Below, piece by piece: positions 1 through 9,808 of a stretch of DNA of 64,000 nucleotides. The notes under the pieces are model-generated. The model searched no databases, was not told the origin of the DNA, and saw only the letters and a list, made by a program, of their open reading frames with translations. The DNA comes from Cellulosilyticum sp. I15G10I2 (lineage in GTDB: Bacteria; Bacillota; Clostridia; Lachnospirales; Cellulosilyticaceae), in assembly GCF_900095725.1 (NCBI RefSeq), contig NZ_FMMP01000014.1, positions 17,517 through 81,516 on the forward strand, written 5' to 3'. The translations under genes were made by a program, and so were the position numbers. Each line of letters begins with the position of its first letter. Within the stretch, counting starts at the first letter, position 1.

Positions 1-1
1 A

Positions 2-196
2 GAGAAAGAAGAATTTGTACAGACAGCACCAGGCAAAGGGAGCTATGTATCTCTTAATAATATGGAAAGATTAAAGGAAATACAAATGAGCCAGATTGAA
101 AACAAATTAGAAGAACTTATTATTTCAGCTAAAAATATAGGTATGACTTTAGAAGAACTAGAAGAGAGATTAGAACTAATCTATGGGGAGGTTTAA
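2..196 (+). CDS. GntR/YtrA-family transcriptional regulator, C-terminal part
   Basis: Open reading frame running in from the left edge, 64 residues visible. It begins inside the winged-helix wing: APGKGSYV matches the GKGTFV-type motif that ends the GntR DNA-binding domain. A short helical tail rich in E, L and K follows, the usual build of small YtrA-type regulators without a large effector domain. Its stop lies 4 bases before the start of the ABC ATPase, so it probably heads the operon and controls the transporter, as YtrA-type regulators commonly do. The N-terminal half is outside the window. Confidence 0.75.
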   Translation, partial: EKEEFVQTAPGKGSYVSLNNMERLKEIQMSQIENKLEELIISAKNIGMTLEELEERLELIYGEV

Positions 197-200
197 AAAG

Positions 201-1064
201 ATGTATGCGATAGAATTTAACCATGTAAAAAAGCAGCTAGGGAATTTTAAATTAGATATACCTAGTTTAGATATTAAGCAAGGGTATATTACAGGGTTTG
301 TTGGAGAAAATGGAGCTGGGAAGACAACAACAATCCGACTTATTATGGATATGCTGATAGCTGATCAGGGGAAAATCCAAGTTTTGGGGATGGATACAAG
401 AGAGAAAAGTGATTTAGTTAAAGAACATATTGGCTATGTTGGAGATCCTATGGGCTATCCGGAGGAAAGTCGATTAAAAGACATTAAACGTATGCTTGCA
501 CCTTTTTATAAAACTTGGGATGAAACGTTATATAATAGATATATTAGGTCTTTTGCGATAGATCTCAATAAAAAATATACAGATCTATCGGCAGGGCAGA
601 AAAAACAATTTGCGCTTATTATGGCGCTTTCGCACAGACCAAAACTTATATTGCTTGATGAACCAACAGTTAATCTAGATCCTGTGGTTAGAAATGAAAT
701 TTTAGATATTCTTATGGAACATATGCAAAATGAAGAGGTCTCCGTTTTTTACTCAACGCACATTACCACAGACCTCGAAAAAGCAGCTGACTATATTGTT
801 TATATTAAAGAGGGAAAGATTATGCTTAACCAGGAAAAACAACAACTCGTCACAGAGTATTGTATCGTAAAAGGTCCTAAGAGCTTACTAGAAAAGGATA
901 CTAAAAAGCACTTAATTGGTTTTAGAAAAACTAGTCTAGGATTTGAAGCGCTTGCAGTGGGTAGAAAACATATACAGGAGATTTTTGGAGAAGAAGTCAA
1001 GTATGTTACCCCAACTATTGAAGAGATCATGTTATTTTTATCAGAAAAGAAGGGAGTACAATAG
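201..1064 (+). CDS. ABC transporter ATP-binding protein
   Basis: Cytoplasmic ATPase of a two-gene ABC-2 type exporter, 287 residues. Visible motifs: Walker A GENGAGKTT, signature LSAGQKKQ, Walker B LILLDEP followed by a D-loop, and the switch histidine in STHI. The start at 201 follows a GGAGG with good spacing; an in-frame ATG at 183 lies upstream of the ribosome site and is less likely. The upstream GntR regulator and the downstream permease form a YtrA/YtrB-like or bacitracin/drug-export-like set. The substrate cannot be read from the sequence. Confidence 0.9.
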   Translation: MYAIEFNHVKKQLGNFKLDIPSLDIKQGYITGFVGENGAGKTTTIRLIMDMLIADQGKIQVLGMDTREKSDLVKEHIGYVGDPMGYPEESRLKDIKRMLAPFYKTWDETLYNRYIRSFAIDLNKKYTDLSAGQKKQFALIMALSHRPKLILLDEPTVNLDPVVRNEILDILMEHMQNEEVSVFYSTHITTDLEKAADYIVYIKEGKIMLNQEKQQLVTEYCIVKGPKSLLEKDTKKHLIGFRKTSLGFEALAVGRKHIQEIFGEEVKYVTPTIEEIMLFLSEKKGVQ

Positions 1065-1065
1065 A

Positions 1066-1722
1066 ATGCATAAAGTAGGTTTGTTGGTTAAAAAAGACTT
1101 AATTTACCTTTATACTTCTTTAAGAAAGTTAATTTTTTTAGCAATCATATTTTCAGTTGTAATTCCAATAAGTAATGTGGTATTTGCTTTTGGTGTTCCT
1201 CTGATGATGGGGTATTTACTTACATATGCGGTTTTTGCATATGAGGAAAAAAATAAAATGCATTTATTCAATATGTCCTTACCTATAAATAGAAAAGAGC
1301 TTTGTACTTGTAAATATGTAACAGCACTGATTTATATAGCTGCAAGTATTATACTAACGATGTTAGGGGCTGCATTATCTATTGCCATTCAAGAAACAGA
1401 CAGTTGGAAGAATTCTATGAGTTTTACAGCCAGTGTAATGTGTATGCTGTTTGTAATTGCACTAACCTACCATGCGATTATCCTGCCGTTAATTATGTAT
1501 TTTGAAACAATAAAAATGAAGTATATTATGTTTATACTTTATGTGAGTTCATTTGCAGCAGTAGGAGTATTAGGCGGAGAAAATTTAACTAGAACACAAG
1601 TTTTTATCGAACAAAATTTAACTTATAAGATGAGTTTAGTGTTGCTGTTAGTAAGTATGTTATTATATATTATATCCTATAGTGTAAGTGTAAGTTTATA
1701 CGCTTCTAAAGAGTTTAAGTGA
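1066..1722 (+). CDS. ABC-2 type transporter permease
   Basis: Hydrophobic protein of 218 residues with about six membrane segments (for example around residues 20-40, 40-60, 85-105, 120-140, 145-165 and 195-215). It starts one base after the stop of the ATPase gene, preceded by GGGAG. The length and topology fit the small ABC2-membrane permeases that pair with a soluble ATPase and a GntR regulator. The frame stays open upstream to 943, but that stretch overlaps the ATPase gene and is not membrane-like. The transported substrate is unknown. Confidence 0.8.
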   Translation: MHKVGLLVKKDLIYLYTSLRKLIFLAIIFSVVIPISNVVFAFGVPLMMGYLLTYAVFAYEEKNKMHLFNMSLPINRKELCTCKYVTALIYIAASIILTMLGAALSIAIQETDSWKNSMSFTASVMCMLFVIALTYHAIILPLIMYFETIKMKYIMFILYVSSFAAVGVLGGENLTRTQVFIEQNLTYKMSLVLLLVSMLLYIISYSVSVSLYASKEFK

Positions 1723-1759
1723 TAATCTTACTGAGATGATAGAACAGTTAATAAATTTT

Positions 1760-1796
1760 AAAACTCTTATACATAGAAGGTTATAGGAGTTTTTTA
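1760..1796 (+). terminator. Rho-independent terminator after ABC operon
   Basis: A 12-bp arm AAAACTCTTATA pairs with TATAGGAGTTTT (one G-U pair), followed by a T-rich run. It closes the GntR/ABC operon before surE. Confidence 0.7.
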
Positions 1797-1925
1797 GTGT
1801 AACTTAGTAGAATATTACGCTCACATATTATCAATACTATGTTATAATTAACTTATAAAAATGGCAAATTATTTCATATAATTAATAAGAGATATTAAGC
1901 TTTAAAACAAATACTAGGAGGCCGT

Positions 1926-2690
1926 ATGAGAATATTAATAACTAATGATGATGGTATTCATGCAAGAGGGATACAAGTGTTAGCTAAAGAGATGGCTAAA
2001 AAACACGAGGTTCTGATTGTTGCTCCAAGAGAGCAAAAGAGTGCATCGAGTCATTCTATTTCCATTCACGAACCTATAAGAGTAAGGGAAGAAAAGCTAG
2101 ATGCACTGGCGTGTAAAGCTTATAGCGTAGTCGGCACACCAGCTGACTGTACACAGATAGGGGTATCTTTACTCGGCAAAAACATAGATTTAGTATTATC
2201 AGGCATCAATAGAGGACTAAATTGCGGAACAGATATATTGTATTCAGGAACAGTATCAGCAGCAATCGAAGGTGCTATTTATAACATTCCTTCAATTGCT
2301 GTTTCAATGGAAGTGGATTGGGAGAAAGAAGATGAAACATATGAAAAAGCTGCGAGGTGGACAAGTAAAATCATTGATTGCGCTTATCATACGCATCTAA
2401 GAAAAAATGTAGTACTTAATTTAAATATTCCTCACATAAATGAAGATGCAATTAAAGGATTAAAGGTATGCCGACTTGGAAAATCTACGTATCAAACAGA
2501 ATATGTGTTAGTAGAAGAAAAAGATGATAAGGTTTATACTGTAAAGGGAACAAGAAACAAAATAGAGGAAGAAGATTCAGATCTCTATTATTTATCACAA
2601 GGATATGTTACCTTAACGCCTCTTCATTTTGATTTTACGGATTTTAAATTATTAGACGAAGTGGAAAAACATTTTAATAACAATAACTAA
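1926..2690 (+). CDS. surE: 5'/3'-nucleotidase SurE
   Basis: Metal-dependent nucleoside-monophosphate phosphatase, 254 residues, the normal family length. The N-terminus MRILITNDDG carries the metal-binding Asp pair. The family block GINRGLNCGTDILYSGTVSA lies near residues 95-115 and helps build the active site. An AGGAGG precedes the start at 5-6 bases. A TATAAT at 1843-1848 is a possible -10, but I see no good -35. The gene stands alone between terminators, so it is probably monocistronic. SurE is linked to nucleotide salvage and stress survival in other bacteria. Confidence 0.93.
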   Translation: MRILITNDDGIHARGIQVLAKEMAKKHEVLIVAPREQKSASSHSISIHEPIRVREEKLDALACKAYSVVGTPADCTQIGVSLLGKNIDLVLSGINRGLNCGTDILYSGTVSAAIEGAIYNIPSIAVSMEVDWEKEDETYEKAARWTSKIIDCAYHTHLRKNVVLNLNIPHINEDAIKGLKVCRLGKSTYQTEYVLVEEKDDKVYTVKGTRNKIEEEDSDLYYLSQGYVTLTPLHFDFTDFKLLDEVEKHFNNNN

Positions 2691-2819
2691 CTTGACGAAA
2701 TAGAAGAGGATATTCAAATAAATAGATATAAAATGATAAATAGAAATCTTAGAAATTATGATATAATATAGAGAAACAACATTGTAAAAAAGATTAAAAG
2801 ATGCAAAGGAGAATGGGAT

Positions 2820-3767
2820 ATGGCTAAGATTATTTGCCCAGGGGAGTTGTTAATTGATTTTGTGTGTGATGATAGGGATACAAAACTTCAAGATGGCGAA
2901 CACTTTATAAAAAAAGCAGGAGGTGCTCCGGCTAACGTATGTGCAGCTATTGTAAAGCTAGGGTCCACGGCGGCTTTTGTAGGTAAAGTAGGAAAAGATA
3001 GTTTCGGAAGATTTTTACATGACATGGTAGAAAACTTAGGGGTAGAGACTAAATATTGTCTGGAAGATGATAAATATAACACAACCCTTGCATTTGTATC
3101 ATTAACAGCAGACGGCGAAAGAGATTTCGAGTTTATGCGGGGTGCAGATGAAAATTTAAAAGTGGAAGATATTTTCTTTGAAGATTTTAGTGAAAGCACC
3201 ATTATTCATCTAGGAAGTGCCACAGCACTACTCGGCGGAGAACTTTATAAAACGTATTTAGCTTTTACAGATTATGCACTCAAAAATAATAAAGTCATTT
3301 CTTTTGATCCTAATTTTAGAGAAGCTCTTTTTGGGGAGAACCCAAGCTTATTTAGAGAAAGATGTAAGGAAGTTATAAAAGTATCAGATATTATCAAAGT
3401 ATCTTTAGAGGAAGCAAACCTTATTACAGAAGAAGACGATGAAATAAAGATGATAGATAAGCTGCATGATCTTGGAGCAAAAGTCGTAACGATCACCAAA
3501 GGAAAAGATGGTTCAATACTATCTATTCATAAAGAGAAAGTGATTGTGCCGAGTGTACCTGTTAAGATGGTTGACGCTACAGGAGCGGGGGATGCTTATA
3601 TAGGGGCAGTCCTAGCACAAATAGCGGAAGAAAAAAATCCAAAAGATACTTTGGCAAATATTAAAAAAATGAAAGAGATTATTGCTGTAGCGAATAAAGT
3701 AGGCGCTAAAACGACAGAAAGCTATGGTGCCATACAAGCTATTCCACGTTTAGAAGACATTTTATAG
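2820..3767 (+). CDS. PfkB-family carbohydrate kinase (probable fructokinase)
   Basis: ATP-dependent sugar kinase, 315 residues. PfkB signature 1 is seen as GGAPANVCAAIVKLG (about residues 34-48). Signature 2 is seen as DATGAGDAYIGA (about 250-261), with the catalytic Asp in GAGDAY. The overall pattern resembles bacterial fructokinases (ScrK/CscK type) more than ribokinase or 1-phosphofructokinase, but substrate choice is inference. A TATAAT lies at 2762-2767 with only a weak -35. No sugar transporter or sucrose gene is adjacent, so context gives no help. Confidence 0.82.
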   Translation: MAKIICPGELLIDFVCDDRDTKLQDGEHFIKKAGGAPANVCAAIVKLGSTAAFVGKVGKDSFGRFLHDMVENLGVETKYCLEDDKYNTTLAFVSLTADGERDFEFMRGADENLKVEDIFFEDFSESTIIHLGSATALLGGELYKTYLAFTDYALKNNKVISFDPNFREALFGENPSLFRERCKEVIKVSDIIKVSLEEANLITEEDDEIKMIDKLHDLGAKVVTITKGKDGSILSIHKEKVIVPSVPVKMVDATGAGDAYIGAVLAQIAEEKNPKDTLANIKKMKEIIAVANKVGAKTTESYGAIQAIPRLEDIL

Positions 3768-3813
3768 AAACATTGAATAGATACATTTAAACGCTATGCA
3801 TTGAGCTAAAGAG

Positions 3814-3856
3814 CTGTCATACTAAATGTCATTAGGATATTTAGTATGACAGTTTA
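3814..3856 (+). terminator. Strong terminator after the sugar kinase gene
   Basis: A perfect 14-bp stem (CTGTCATACTAAAT with ATTTAGTATGACAG) and an 11-base loop, followed by TTTATTATT. Confidence 0.85.
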
Positions 3857-3890
3857 TTATTATGTTAAAAGATACGTGCATAGGAATACA

Positions 3891-3920
3891 TTGCAGTAAA
3901 CAAAGCGATTATGTTATACT
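3891..3920 (+). promoter_or_regulatory. Sigma-A-type promoter for the EamA permease gene
   Basis: TTGCAG (3891-3896), 18-base spacer, TATACT (3915-3920), about 58 bases upstream of the ATG. Confidence 0.55.
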
Positions 3921-3977
3921 GTCAATCAATACGAAAATTTAAAAATTAAGTGTAGTAGAAAGTTTACAGGGGGAACT

Positions 3978-4868
3978 ATGAATAATACAAGAAAGATACC
4001 TGCTTGGATTGGAGATTTATTACTTGTTATTACAGCTCTTGTTTGGGGAGGCGGATTTATTGGAGTTCAAAAGTCATTGGAGACCATTACACCTTTTTAT
4101 ATGATAGGATTTAGATTTGCGATAGCTTCTATAATGCTTCTGATTGTTTTTTGGAAAAAAATAAGAAAAGTTAAGTTAAGTGATTTACTAGCAGGAGGAA
4201 TAATAGGAGCTTTTTTATTTTTGGGATTTACTTTTCAAACAACAGCAGCTCTTTACTTAAATATAGGTAAGCTTGCTTTTTTAACAGCACTTAATGTGCT
4301 TGTAGTCCCTTTTTTAGTGTATATAGTTTATAGAGAACATATTAAAAGCTATAATGTTATAGCAGGATTTATAGCTGTAATAGGTTTTGGCTTTTTGAAT
4401 CTTACAAAGGATACGGGGTTAAGTTTAGGGATAGGCGAAATATTAGGTGTAATGTGTGCAGTTGCTTTTGCAGCCCATATTACAGCTTTGGGACATTATT
4501 CAAAAAAAGATGATCTTATTATATTAGCTGTTCTTCAAATGATAGTATGTTGTATTTTGGGCTTTATTTGTGCCTTTATCTTTGAAAAACCACCGGCGCA
4601 AGTAACTATGGAAATGGCTGTTCCAATTATATACTTAGGTGTGTTTAGTACATTTATTGCATTTTTATTCCAAACCATAGGTCAAAAGTATACCTCATCA
4701 TCAAGAGCTGCACTAATATTGTGTACAGAGTCGGTTTTTGGAATTGTTTTTTCTGTCCTTTTTCTAAAAGAAGTTGTTACGATTAATATTATAGTAGGTG
4801 CAGTACTTATATTTGGAAGTGTTGTACTCGCAGAATACATGCATATAAGAGCAACTGTAAAAGCATAA
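3978..4868 (+). CDS. EamA-family (DMT) permease
   Basis: Drug/metabolite transporter superfamily membrane protein, 296 residues, with about ten hydrophobic helices arranged as two EamA repeats (roughly residues 12-140 and 150-290). The N-terminal motif LLLVITALVWGGGFIGVQ is typical of the first helix of this family. GGGGAA precedes the start. Family members export amino acids or other small metabolites; nothing here identifies the substrate. The gene is flanked by its own promoter and by a noncoding region, so it is probably transcribed alone. Confidence 0.85.
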   Translation: MNNTRKIPAWIGDLLLVITALVWGGGFIGVQKSLETITPFYMIGFRFAIASIMLLIVFWKKIRKVKLSDLLAGGIIGAFLFLGFTFQTTAALYLNIGKLAFLTALNVLVVPFLVYIVYREHIKSYNVIAGFIAVIGFGFLNLTKDTGLSLGIGEILGVMCAVAFAAHITALGHYSKKDDLIILAVLQMIVCCILGFICAFIFEKPPAQVTMEMAVPIIYLGVFSTFIAFLFQTIGQKYTSSSRAALILCTESVFGIVFSVLFLKEVVTINIIVGAVLIFGSVVLAEYMHIRATVKA

Positions 4869-5061
4869 AATAAACAGCTTGCAAAAGTATATAAGGATCT
4901 ATATAATGAAAAAGGAAAATTGCATATAGACAGTTCGTGAACCTCCTGTCTTTAAATAAAACTACGGTGAATAAAAAAGTTGATTTACATAGTCTTATAA
5001 AAGATTATTTTCTGTTAATAAACTTAGATATTTGCTAGGATTTATAATTAAGTATTTTATT

Positions 5062-5155
5062 GAGGGCCGCTTGGCAGCCAGGGGATATTTTTTGCCTCTC
5101 CCGCCTACCCACAGCCAAACCCGAGTCGAGTCAAAAAACATCCCCTGACTACCTC
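5062..5155. repeat. GC-rich inverted-repeat island of unknown function
   Basis: In the 565-base gap between the EamA gene and queT sits a block far richer in G+C than its surroundings. Two 16-base arms (5079-5094 and 5132-5147) pair with one mismatch: CAGGGGATATTTTTTG against CAAAAAACATCCCCTG. GAGG (5062-5065) and CCTC (5152-5155) extend the stem. The 37-base loop is C-rich. No convincing reading frame runs through it; a 66-codon minus-strand frame has a low-complexity product and no ribosome site. It could be a MITE-like element or a structured RNA. Confidence 0.55.
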
Positions 5156-5315
5156 GCTGGTATTTATCAGTTATAAATATACTTATTAAATTCAAACATA
5201 GTTTATATATGAGCCTATGTGTTAAGCTAAATCTATTTATAGAAGAAAATAATACAATACATATTACTTTATAAGGTATTTAGAAAGCGTGTAATAAACT
5301 AGAAGAAGTCTATTT

Positions 5316-5346
5316 GTCGTAGGAATTTATCCTGCGACTTTTTTAT
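5316..5346 (+). terminator. Terminator hairpin in the queT leader
   Basis: GTCGTAGG pairs with CCTGCGAC (one G-U), followed by seven T. It lies about 90 bases before the queT start, so it may be an attenuator, or it may simply end an upstream transcript. Confidence 0.7.
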
Positions 5347-5433
5347 TATGTGGAAAAAAAGAGTGAAACTCATTTTTCAAACAGGAGTATAATGGGAAAC
5401 AGTAATATGCACAATAATCACAAGGAGGATATT

Positions 5434-5943
5434 ATGAAAATTACAACTAAAATTATTGTAAAAACAGCTGCAGTAGCAGCCATTTATACAGTGTTTACAT
5501 TAGGACTTGCTTTTATGAGCTATGGAAACATTCAGTTTAGGGTATCAGAGATTATGACACTTTTAGCCTTTTTTGATCCAACCTATATTGGGGGACTAAC
5601 ACTTGGATGTTTTCTTGCAAATTTATTAGGACCAAATGGGTTGCCGGATGCACTTATAGGTACGCCAGCTACGTTTATTAGTGTTATTGCTATTGCTATA
5701 ACAGGCAAAGTGACTAAAAAAAGTAAGATAGGATTACTTATAGCTTCTTTGTGGCCTACGGTATTTAATGGGTTAATAATAGGATATCTGCTGCATAAAA
5801 TGTTTAACCTGCCGCTTTTACTAACGATACTAGAGGTAGCAGCAGGAGAGTTTACAGTTATAACCCTAGTTGGGGTACCAATATTTCTTATTCTTTTAAA
5901 TAAGTATAATCATTTATTAACAACAATTTTTAAAAATCAGTAA
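5434..5943 (+). CDS. queT: QueT-family queuosine-precursor ECF transporter S-component
   Basis: Membrane protein of 169 residues with about five or six helices. The block YGNIQFRVSEIMTLLAFFDPTYIGGLTLGCFLANLL (described here in parts: IQFRVSE near residue 30, GGLTLGC near 50) is characteristic of the QueT S-component that binds 7-cyano- or 7-aminomethyl-7-deazaguanine. It would work with a shared ECF energizing module encoded elsewhere. The start at 5434 follows AAGGAGG; the longer frame from 5350 lacks a ribosome site. The leader carries a terminator, but I could not find a preQ1 riboswitch core. Confidence 0.85.
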   Translation: MKITTKIIVKTAAVAAIYTVFTLGLAFMSYGNIQFRVSEIMTLLAFFDPTYIGGLTLGCFLANLLGPNGLPDALIGTPATFISVIAIAITGKVTKKSKIGLLIASLWPTVFNGLIIGYLLHKMFNLPLLLTILEVAAGEFTVITLVGVPIFLILLNKYNHLLTTIFKNQ

Positions 5944-6057
5944 TAAAAATAGTTTTTTTTTCTAATATTAAGAAGGATATTTGTTTTTTTTATCGAATAA
6001 TATAAGTATAGTCAAGTCATCAAAAGACATGTGATTTGGCTGAAAGGAGAGAGAGAG

Positions 6058-6591
6058 ATGAAACATAACATTACTGGCAAAAATATTGACCTTACAGCAG
6101 CACTCGAAAATGCAGTTGTAGAAAAACTTAATAAGCTTGATAAATATTTTAGTGACAATGTAGAAGCTCAAGTTACACTCATAGTAGAAAAATTGAGTCA
6201 TGTTATTGAAATAACAATTCCTTTTAATGGTTCTGTACTACGTGCAGAAGTAGAAGGCAAGAATATGTACAATATTATTGATGATGCAGTAGCTATCATT
6301 GAAAAACAAGTTAATAAATTCAAAAATAAATTAAGATCTAAGCATAGAAATAATGCACCAAGTTTTACACCAGCATTTATGCATCTAACTGATGAAGCTG
6401 AGGACGCTATAAAAATAGATAAAAGAAAGAAATTTGCTATTAAGCCTATGGATGCTGAAGAAGCAGTTATGCAAATGGAGCTTGTAGGACATAATTTCTT
6501 CGTATATCTAGATGCAGATACAGAAGAGGTAAATGTAGTTTATAAGAGAAGAAATGGAACATATGGTCTTATAGAACCAACTTTAGATTGA
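6058..6591 (+). CDS. hpf: Long-form ribosome hibernation promoting factor
   Basis: Protein of 177 residues, the length of the long HPF/RaiA form. The N-terminal beta-alpha domain (residues 1-100, MKHNITGKNIDLTAALENAV) binds the 30S decoding region. The C-terminal domain (about 115-177: KRKKFAIKPMDAEEAVMQME, then HNFFVYLDADTEEVNVVYKRR) mediates 100S ribosome dimerisation. AAAGGAGAGAG precedes the ATG at 6058; an in-frame ATG at 6031 lies before this site. It is immediately upstream of secA, an arrangement also seen in Bacillus and other Firmicutes. Confidence 0.93.
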   Translation: MKHNITGKNIDLTAALENAVVEKLNKLDKYFSDNVEAQVTLIVEKLSHVIEITIPFNGSVLRAEVEGKNMYNIIDDAVAIIEKQVNKFKNKLRSKHRNNAPSFTPAFMHLTDEAEDAIKIDKRKKFAIKPMDAEEAVMQMELVGHNFFVYLDADTEEVNVVYKRRNGTYGLIEPTLD

Positions 6592-6603
6592 TAGAATAAA
6601 TGT

Positions 6604-6660
6604 AAAAGAGTATTGGAGAGGTTTCGCTTTTATAAGCAACCTTGCCAATACTCTTTTTTT
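6604..6660 (+). terminator. Terminator after hpf
   Basis: AAAAGAGTATTGG pairs with CCAATACTCTTTT across a 28-base loop that can itself fold; eight T follow. Confidence 0.8.
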
Positions 6661-6897
6661 ATTTGCTACAGAAGGCTAATTAAGGTATATGACAAAAGGT
6701 TAATATAATATATTGAGTTTTCTACATATATTATTTATCATATATGTGTACAATAAGACATGATAGTTTGATATGTTTTTAACTTCAATTTCTTGTGCAA
6801 CTAAAGCCGCAGCGTAAAAAATACTGCAAAAATAAAACATTAATATTGGTATACATTGTTTTATGCTATTGTGGGCATAATTGGATAATGTGTATGG

Positions 6898-6926
6898 TTG
6901 TAATAAACTTGAATATTTGCTATACT
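6898..6926 (+). promoter_or_regulatory. Sigma-A-type promoter for secA
   Basis: TTGTAA (6898-6903), 17-base spacer, TATACT (6921-6926), about 80 bases before the secA start. The rest of the 345-base hpf-secA gap is AT-rich and holds nothing else I recognise. Confidence 0.55.
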
Positions 6927-7005
6927 TAATGATAGTGTTTACATATATAACTAGAATAATAGCTAAGTATAGAGAGTGTTTAAATATAAGAAGAGGGTGA
7001 AAAGG

Positions 7006-9582
7006 TTGAAGTTACTTGAGAAGATTTTTGGAAGTCATTCCGAAAGAGAATTAAAAAGAATAGAACCTATTGTCAATCAGATAGAATCTTACGATGAAGC
7101 AATGCAGAAATTAACAGATGATGAACTTAAAGCGAAAACTATTGAGTTTAAAGAACGCCTTGAAAAAGGTGAAACATTAGATGATATTTTACCAGAAGCT
7201 TATGCTGTGTGTAGAGAAGCGGGATACCGTGTACTTAATATGAAACACTTTAGAGTACAATTAGTTGGTGGGGTTATTCTGCATAATGGACGTATTGCAG
7301 AAATGAGAACAGGTGAAGGTAAAACATTAGTTGCGACACTGCCTGTATATCTTAATGCTTTAGAAGGCAAAGGCGTACATGTTGTTACAGTTAACGACTA
7401 CCTTGCAAAACGTGACTCGGAGTGGATGGGACAACTGTATACGTTTTTAGGACTAAGCGTAGGCTGCATATTAAGTAATATGGAAAATGCAGACAGAAGA
7501 GAAGCTTATAACTGTGACATTACCTATGGAACAAATAATGAATATGGTTTTGATTATTTACGTGACAATATGGTTTTATATGCAGAAGAAATGGTACAAA
7601 GAGACCTTCACTATGCTGTTATTGACGAGGTTGACTCTGTGCTTATAGATGAAGCAAGAACTCCGCTTATTATTTCGGGCGCAGGTTCTAAGTCCACACA
7701 TCTTTATAAAGCAGCTGATATTTTTGTACGCAGATTAAAAAAAGGAAGACTGCTAGGTGAAGAAACGGCTATGTCTACTTTAATGCGTGAAGAAATCGAA
7801 GAAGAAGGCGATTTTGTAGTTGATGAGAAGCAAAAGACAGTTACACTGACAGCAGAAGGTGTAAAAAAAGCAGAACAATACTTTGGTATAGAAAATCTAG
7901 CTGATCCGGATCAGATGGATATTCAGCACCATATTACAATAGCACTTAAAGCGCATAATCTTATGCATAGAGAAAAAGATTATATAGTAAGTGAGGAAGG
8001 TGAAATTATCATTGTAGATGAATTCACAGGACGTCTAATGGATGGCCGAAGATATTCAGATGGTCTTCACCAAGCTATTGAGGCTAAAGAAGGTGTAGAA
8101 GTTAAAAAAGAAAGTCAGACTCTTGCAACGATTACCTTCCAAAACTATTTCAATAAATACACTAAGAAATCAGGGATGACAGGTACAGCATTAACAGAAG
8201 AACATGAATTTAGAGATATTTATGGGATGGATGTTATTGTTATACCAACCAATAAACCTATTAAACGTGTAGATCATGCTGATATTGTTTATAAAACAGA
8301 GGCTGCAAAATTTGATGCTGTTATTCAGGATATTAAGGAATGCAATGAAAAAGGACAGCCGGTTCTTGTGGGTACAGTAACCATTGATACATCTGAGCTT
8401 TTAAGTAAGCTGCTTAAAAGAGAAGGCGTAAAACATCAAGTGCTTAATGCTAAATACCATGCTAAAGAGGCTGAAATCGTTTCTGAGGCAGGTAAAAAAG
8501 GAGCTGTTACGATAGCGACTAACATGGCAGGACGCGGAACAGATATTAAGCTTGAAGAAGGCGTGCAAGAACTTGGCGGGCTTAAAATAATTGGTACAGA
8601 GCGCCATGAGTCAAGACGTATTGATAACCAGCTTCGTGGACGTTCAGGCCGTCAAGGAGATCCAGGTGCATCAAGATTTTATTTAGCACTTGAAGATGAT
8701 CTCATGAGACTGTTTACACCAGAAGCAACACTTAAAATGTTTGATGCATTAGGTATTCCAGATGATGAACCTATTGAACATAAAATTCTGACCCGTGCTA
8801 TAGAACGTGCTCAGACAAAAGTAGAGAGCAATAACTTCTCTGTTCGTAAACATTTATTAGAATATGATAAAATAATGAATGAGCAACGTGAGATTATATA
8901 TGGTGAACGTTTTAAAGTGCTTAAAAATGAAAATCTACGTAATAAAGTAGTTGATATGGCTAAAGAAGTAGTGAGTAAGGCTGTTGATAATTGTACTAAT
9001 GGTATTGAATATGCAGAAGAGTGGGATCTTGCAAGTATGATGGAACATCTTCGCAGTATTATTCCTTTTGAAGCAGTTTCATTTACTAAAGAAGAGCAAG
9101 AAAACCTTACAGTAGAAAGCTTAAAAGAACTTCTAAGTGAAAAAGCAGAGAAATTATATGAACAAAAGGAACTTGAAATTGGTGAGCAGCTTAGAGAAAT
9201 CGAACGTGTATTACTTCTTAGAGTTATTGACCAGAAATGGATGGATCATTTAGATAATATGGAACAAATGAAGCAAGGGATTAATTTGCAGGCATATGGA
9301 CAAAGAGATCCACTTGTGGAATACCGTTTCTTAAGTTTTGATATTTTTGAAGAGATGATAGAAAATATACAAGAAGAAACAGTAAGAGCACTTTATCATG
9401 TAAGGATTATTGTGAATAAAGAAATCAAGAGAGAGAGAGTAGCAGAACCAATAGCTACGAATCACGAAGATACAAGTTTAGGTGCAAAACCAATTGTTAG
9501 AAAAGAAAAGATAGGCAGAAATGACCCTTGCCCATGTGGAAGTGGTAAAAAGTATAAAACCTGCTGCGGTAAAAGTGCGTAA
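7006..9582 (+). CDS. secA: Preprotein translocase ATPase SecA
   Basis: The motor of the general secretion pathway, 858 residues. Walker A MRTGEGKT lies about residue 100, and the Walker B region reads [21 protein letters not shown]. Preprotein cross-linking, helicase-like NBD2 ([34 protein letters not shown]) and scaffold segments follow in normal order. The C-terminus ends with the zinc-binding SecB/ribosome tail [19 protein letters not shown] prefer the TTG at 7006, preceded by AGAGGGTG, because it gives the usual [16 protein letters not shown] start; the frame is open ten codons further. Confidence 0.97.
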   Translation: MKLLEKIFGSHSERELKRIEPIVNQIESYDEAMQKLTDDELKAKTIEFKERLEKGETLDDILPEAYAVCREAGYRVLNMKHFRVQLVGGVILHNGRIAEMRTGEGKTLVATLPVYLNALEGKGVHVVTVNDYLAKRDSEWMGQLYTFLGLSVGCILSNMENADRREAYNCDITYGTNNEYGFDYLRDNMVLYAEEMVQRDLHYAVIDEVDSVLIDEARTPLIISGAGSKSTHLYKAADIFVRRLKKGRLLGEETAMSTLMREEIEEEGDFVVDEKQKTVTLTAEGVKKAEQYFGIENLADPDQMDIQHHITIALKAHNLMHREKDYIVSEEGEIIIVDEFTGRLMDGRRYSDGLHQAIEAKEGVEVKKESQTLATITFQNYFNKYTKKSGMTGTALTEEHEFRDIYGMDVIVIPTNKPIKRVDHADIVYKTEAAKFDAVIQDIKECNEKGQPVLVGTVTIDTSELLSKLLKREGVKHQVLNAKYHAKEAEIVSEAGKKGAVTIATNMAGRGTDIKLEEGVQELGGLKIIGTERHESRRIDNQLRGRSGRQGDPGASRFYLALEDDLMRLFTPEATLKMFDALGIPDDEPIEHKILTRAIERAQTKVESNNFSVRKHLLEYDKIMNEQREIIYGERFKVLKNENLRNKVVDMAKEVVSKAVDNCTNGIEYAEEWDLASMMEHLRSIIPFEAVSFTKEEQENLTVESLKELLSEKAEKLYEQKELEIGEQLREIERVLLLRVIDQKWMDHLDNMEQMKQGINLQAYGQRDPLVEYRFLSFDIFEEMIENIQEETVRALYHVRIIVNKEIKRERVAEPIATNHEDTSLGAKPIVRKEKIGRNDPCPCGSGKKYKTCCGKSA

Positions 9583-9600
9583 AAAGAGTTGTATAAAAAA

Positions 9601-9632
9601 GGATTATAGCTTGGGCTATAGTCCTTTTTTAT
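9601..9632 (+). terminator. Terminator after secA
   Basis: GGATTATAGC pairs with GCTATAGTCC (one G-U), loop TTGG, followed by six T. Confidence 0.85.
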
Positions 9633-9808
9633 TTGAAAAAATATTAATTTGTGTATTGTGCATAATTAAAAAGGTGAAAGATAGTTAGATATATCCTAAC
9701 ATACGATTTTTAAATATATCCAATAAGTATAATAATTTTTATGAATATACAGCATAATGCTGCATATAATAAATTTGGTTATTTTAAAGGAGAGGATGAG
9801 GGATATAG

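Noticed and set aside
943..1065. Extended N-terminus of the ABC permease
   Set aside because: It overlaps the ATPase gene, and the ATG at 1066 has a good ribosome site.
4995..5195. 66-codon minus-strand frame through the GC-rich island
   Set aside because: No ribosome site, no recognisable product, and the sequence is better explained by the inverted repeat.
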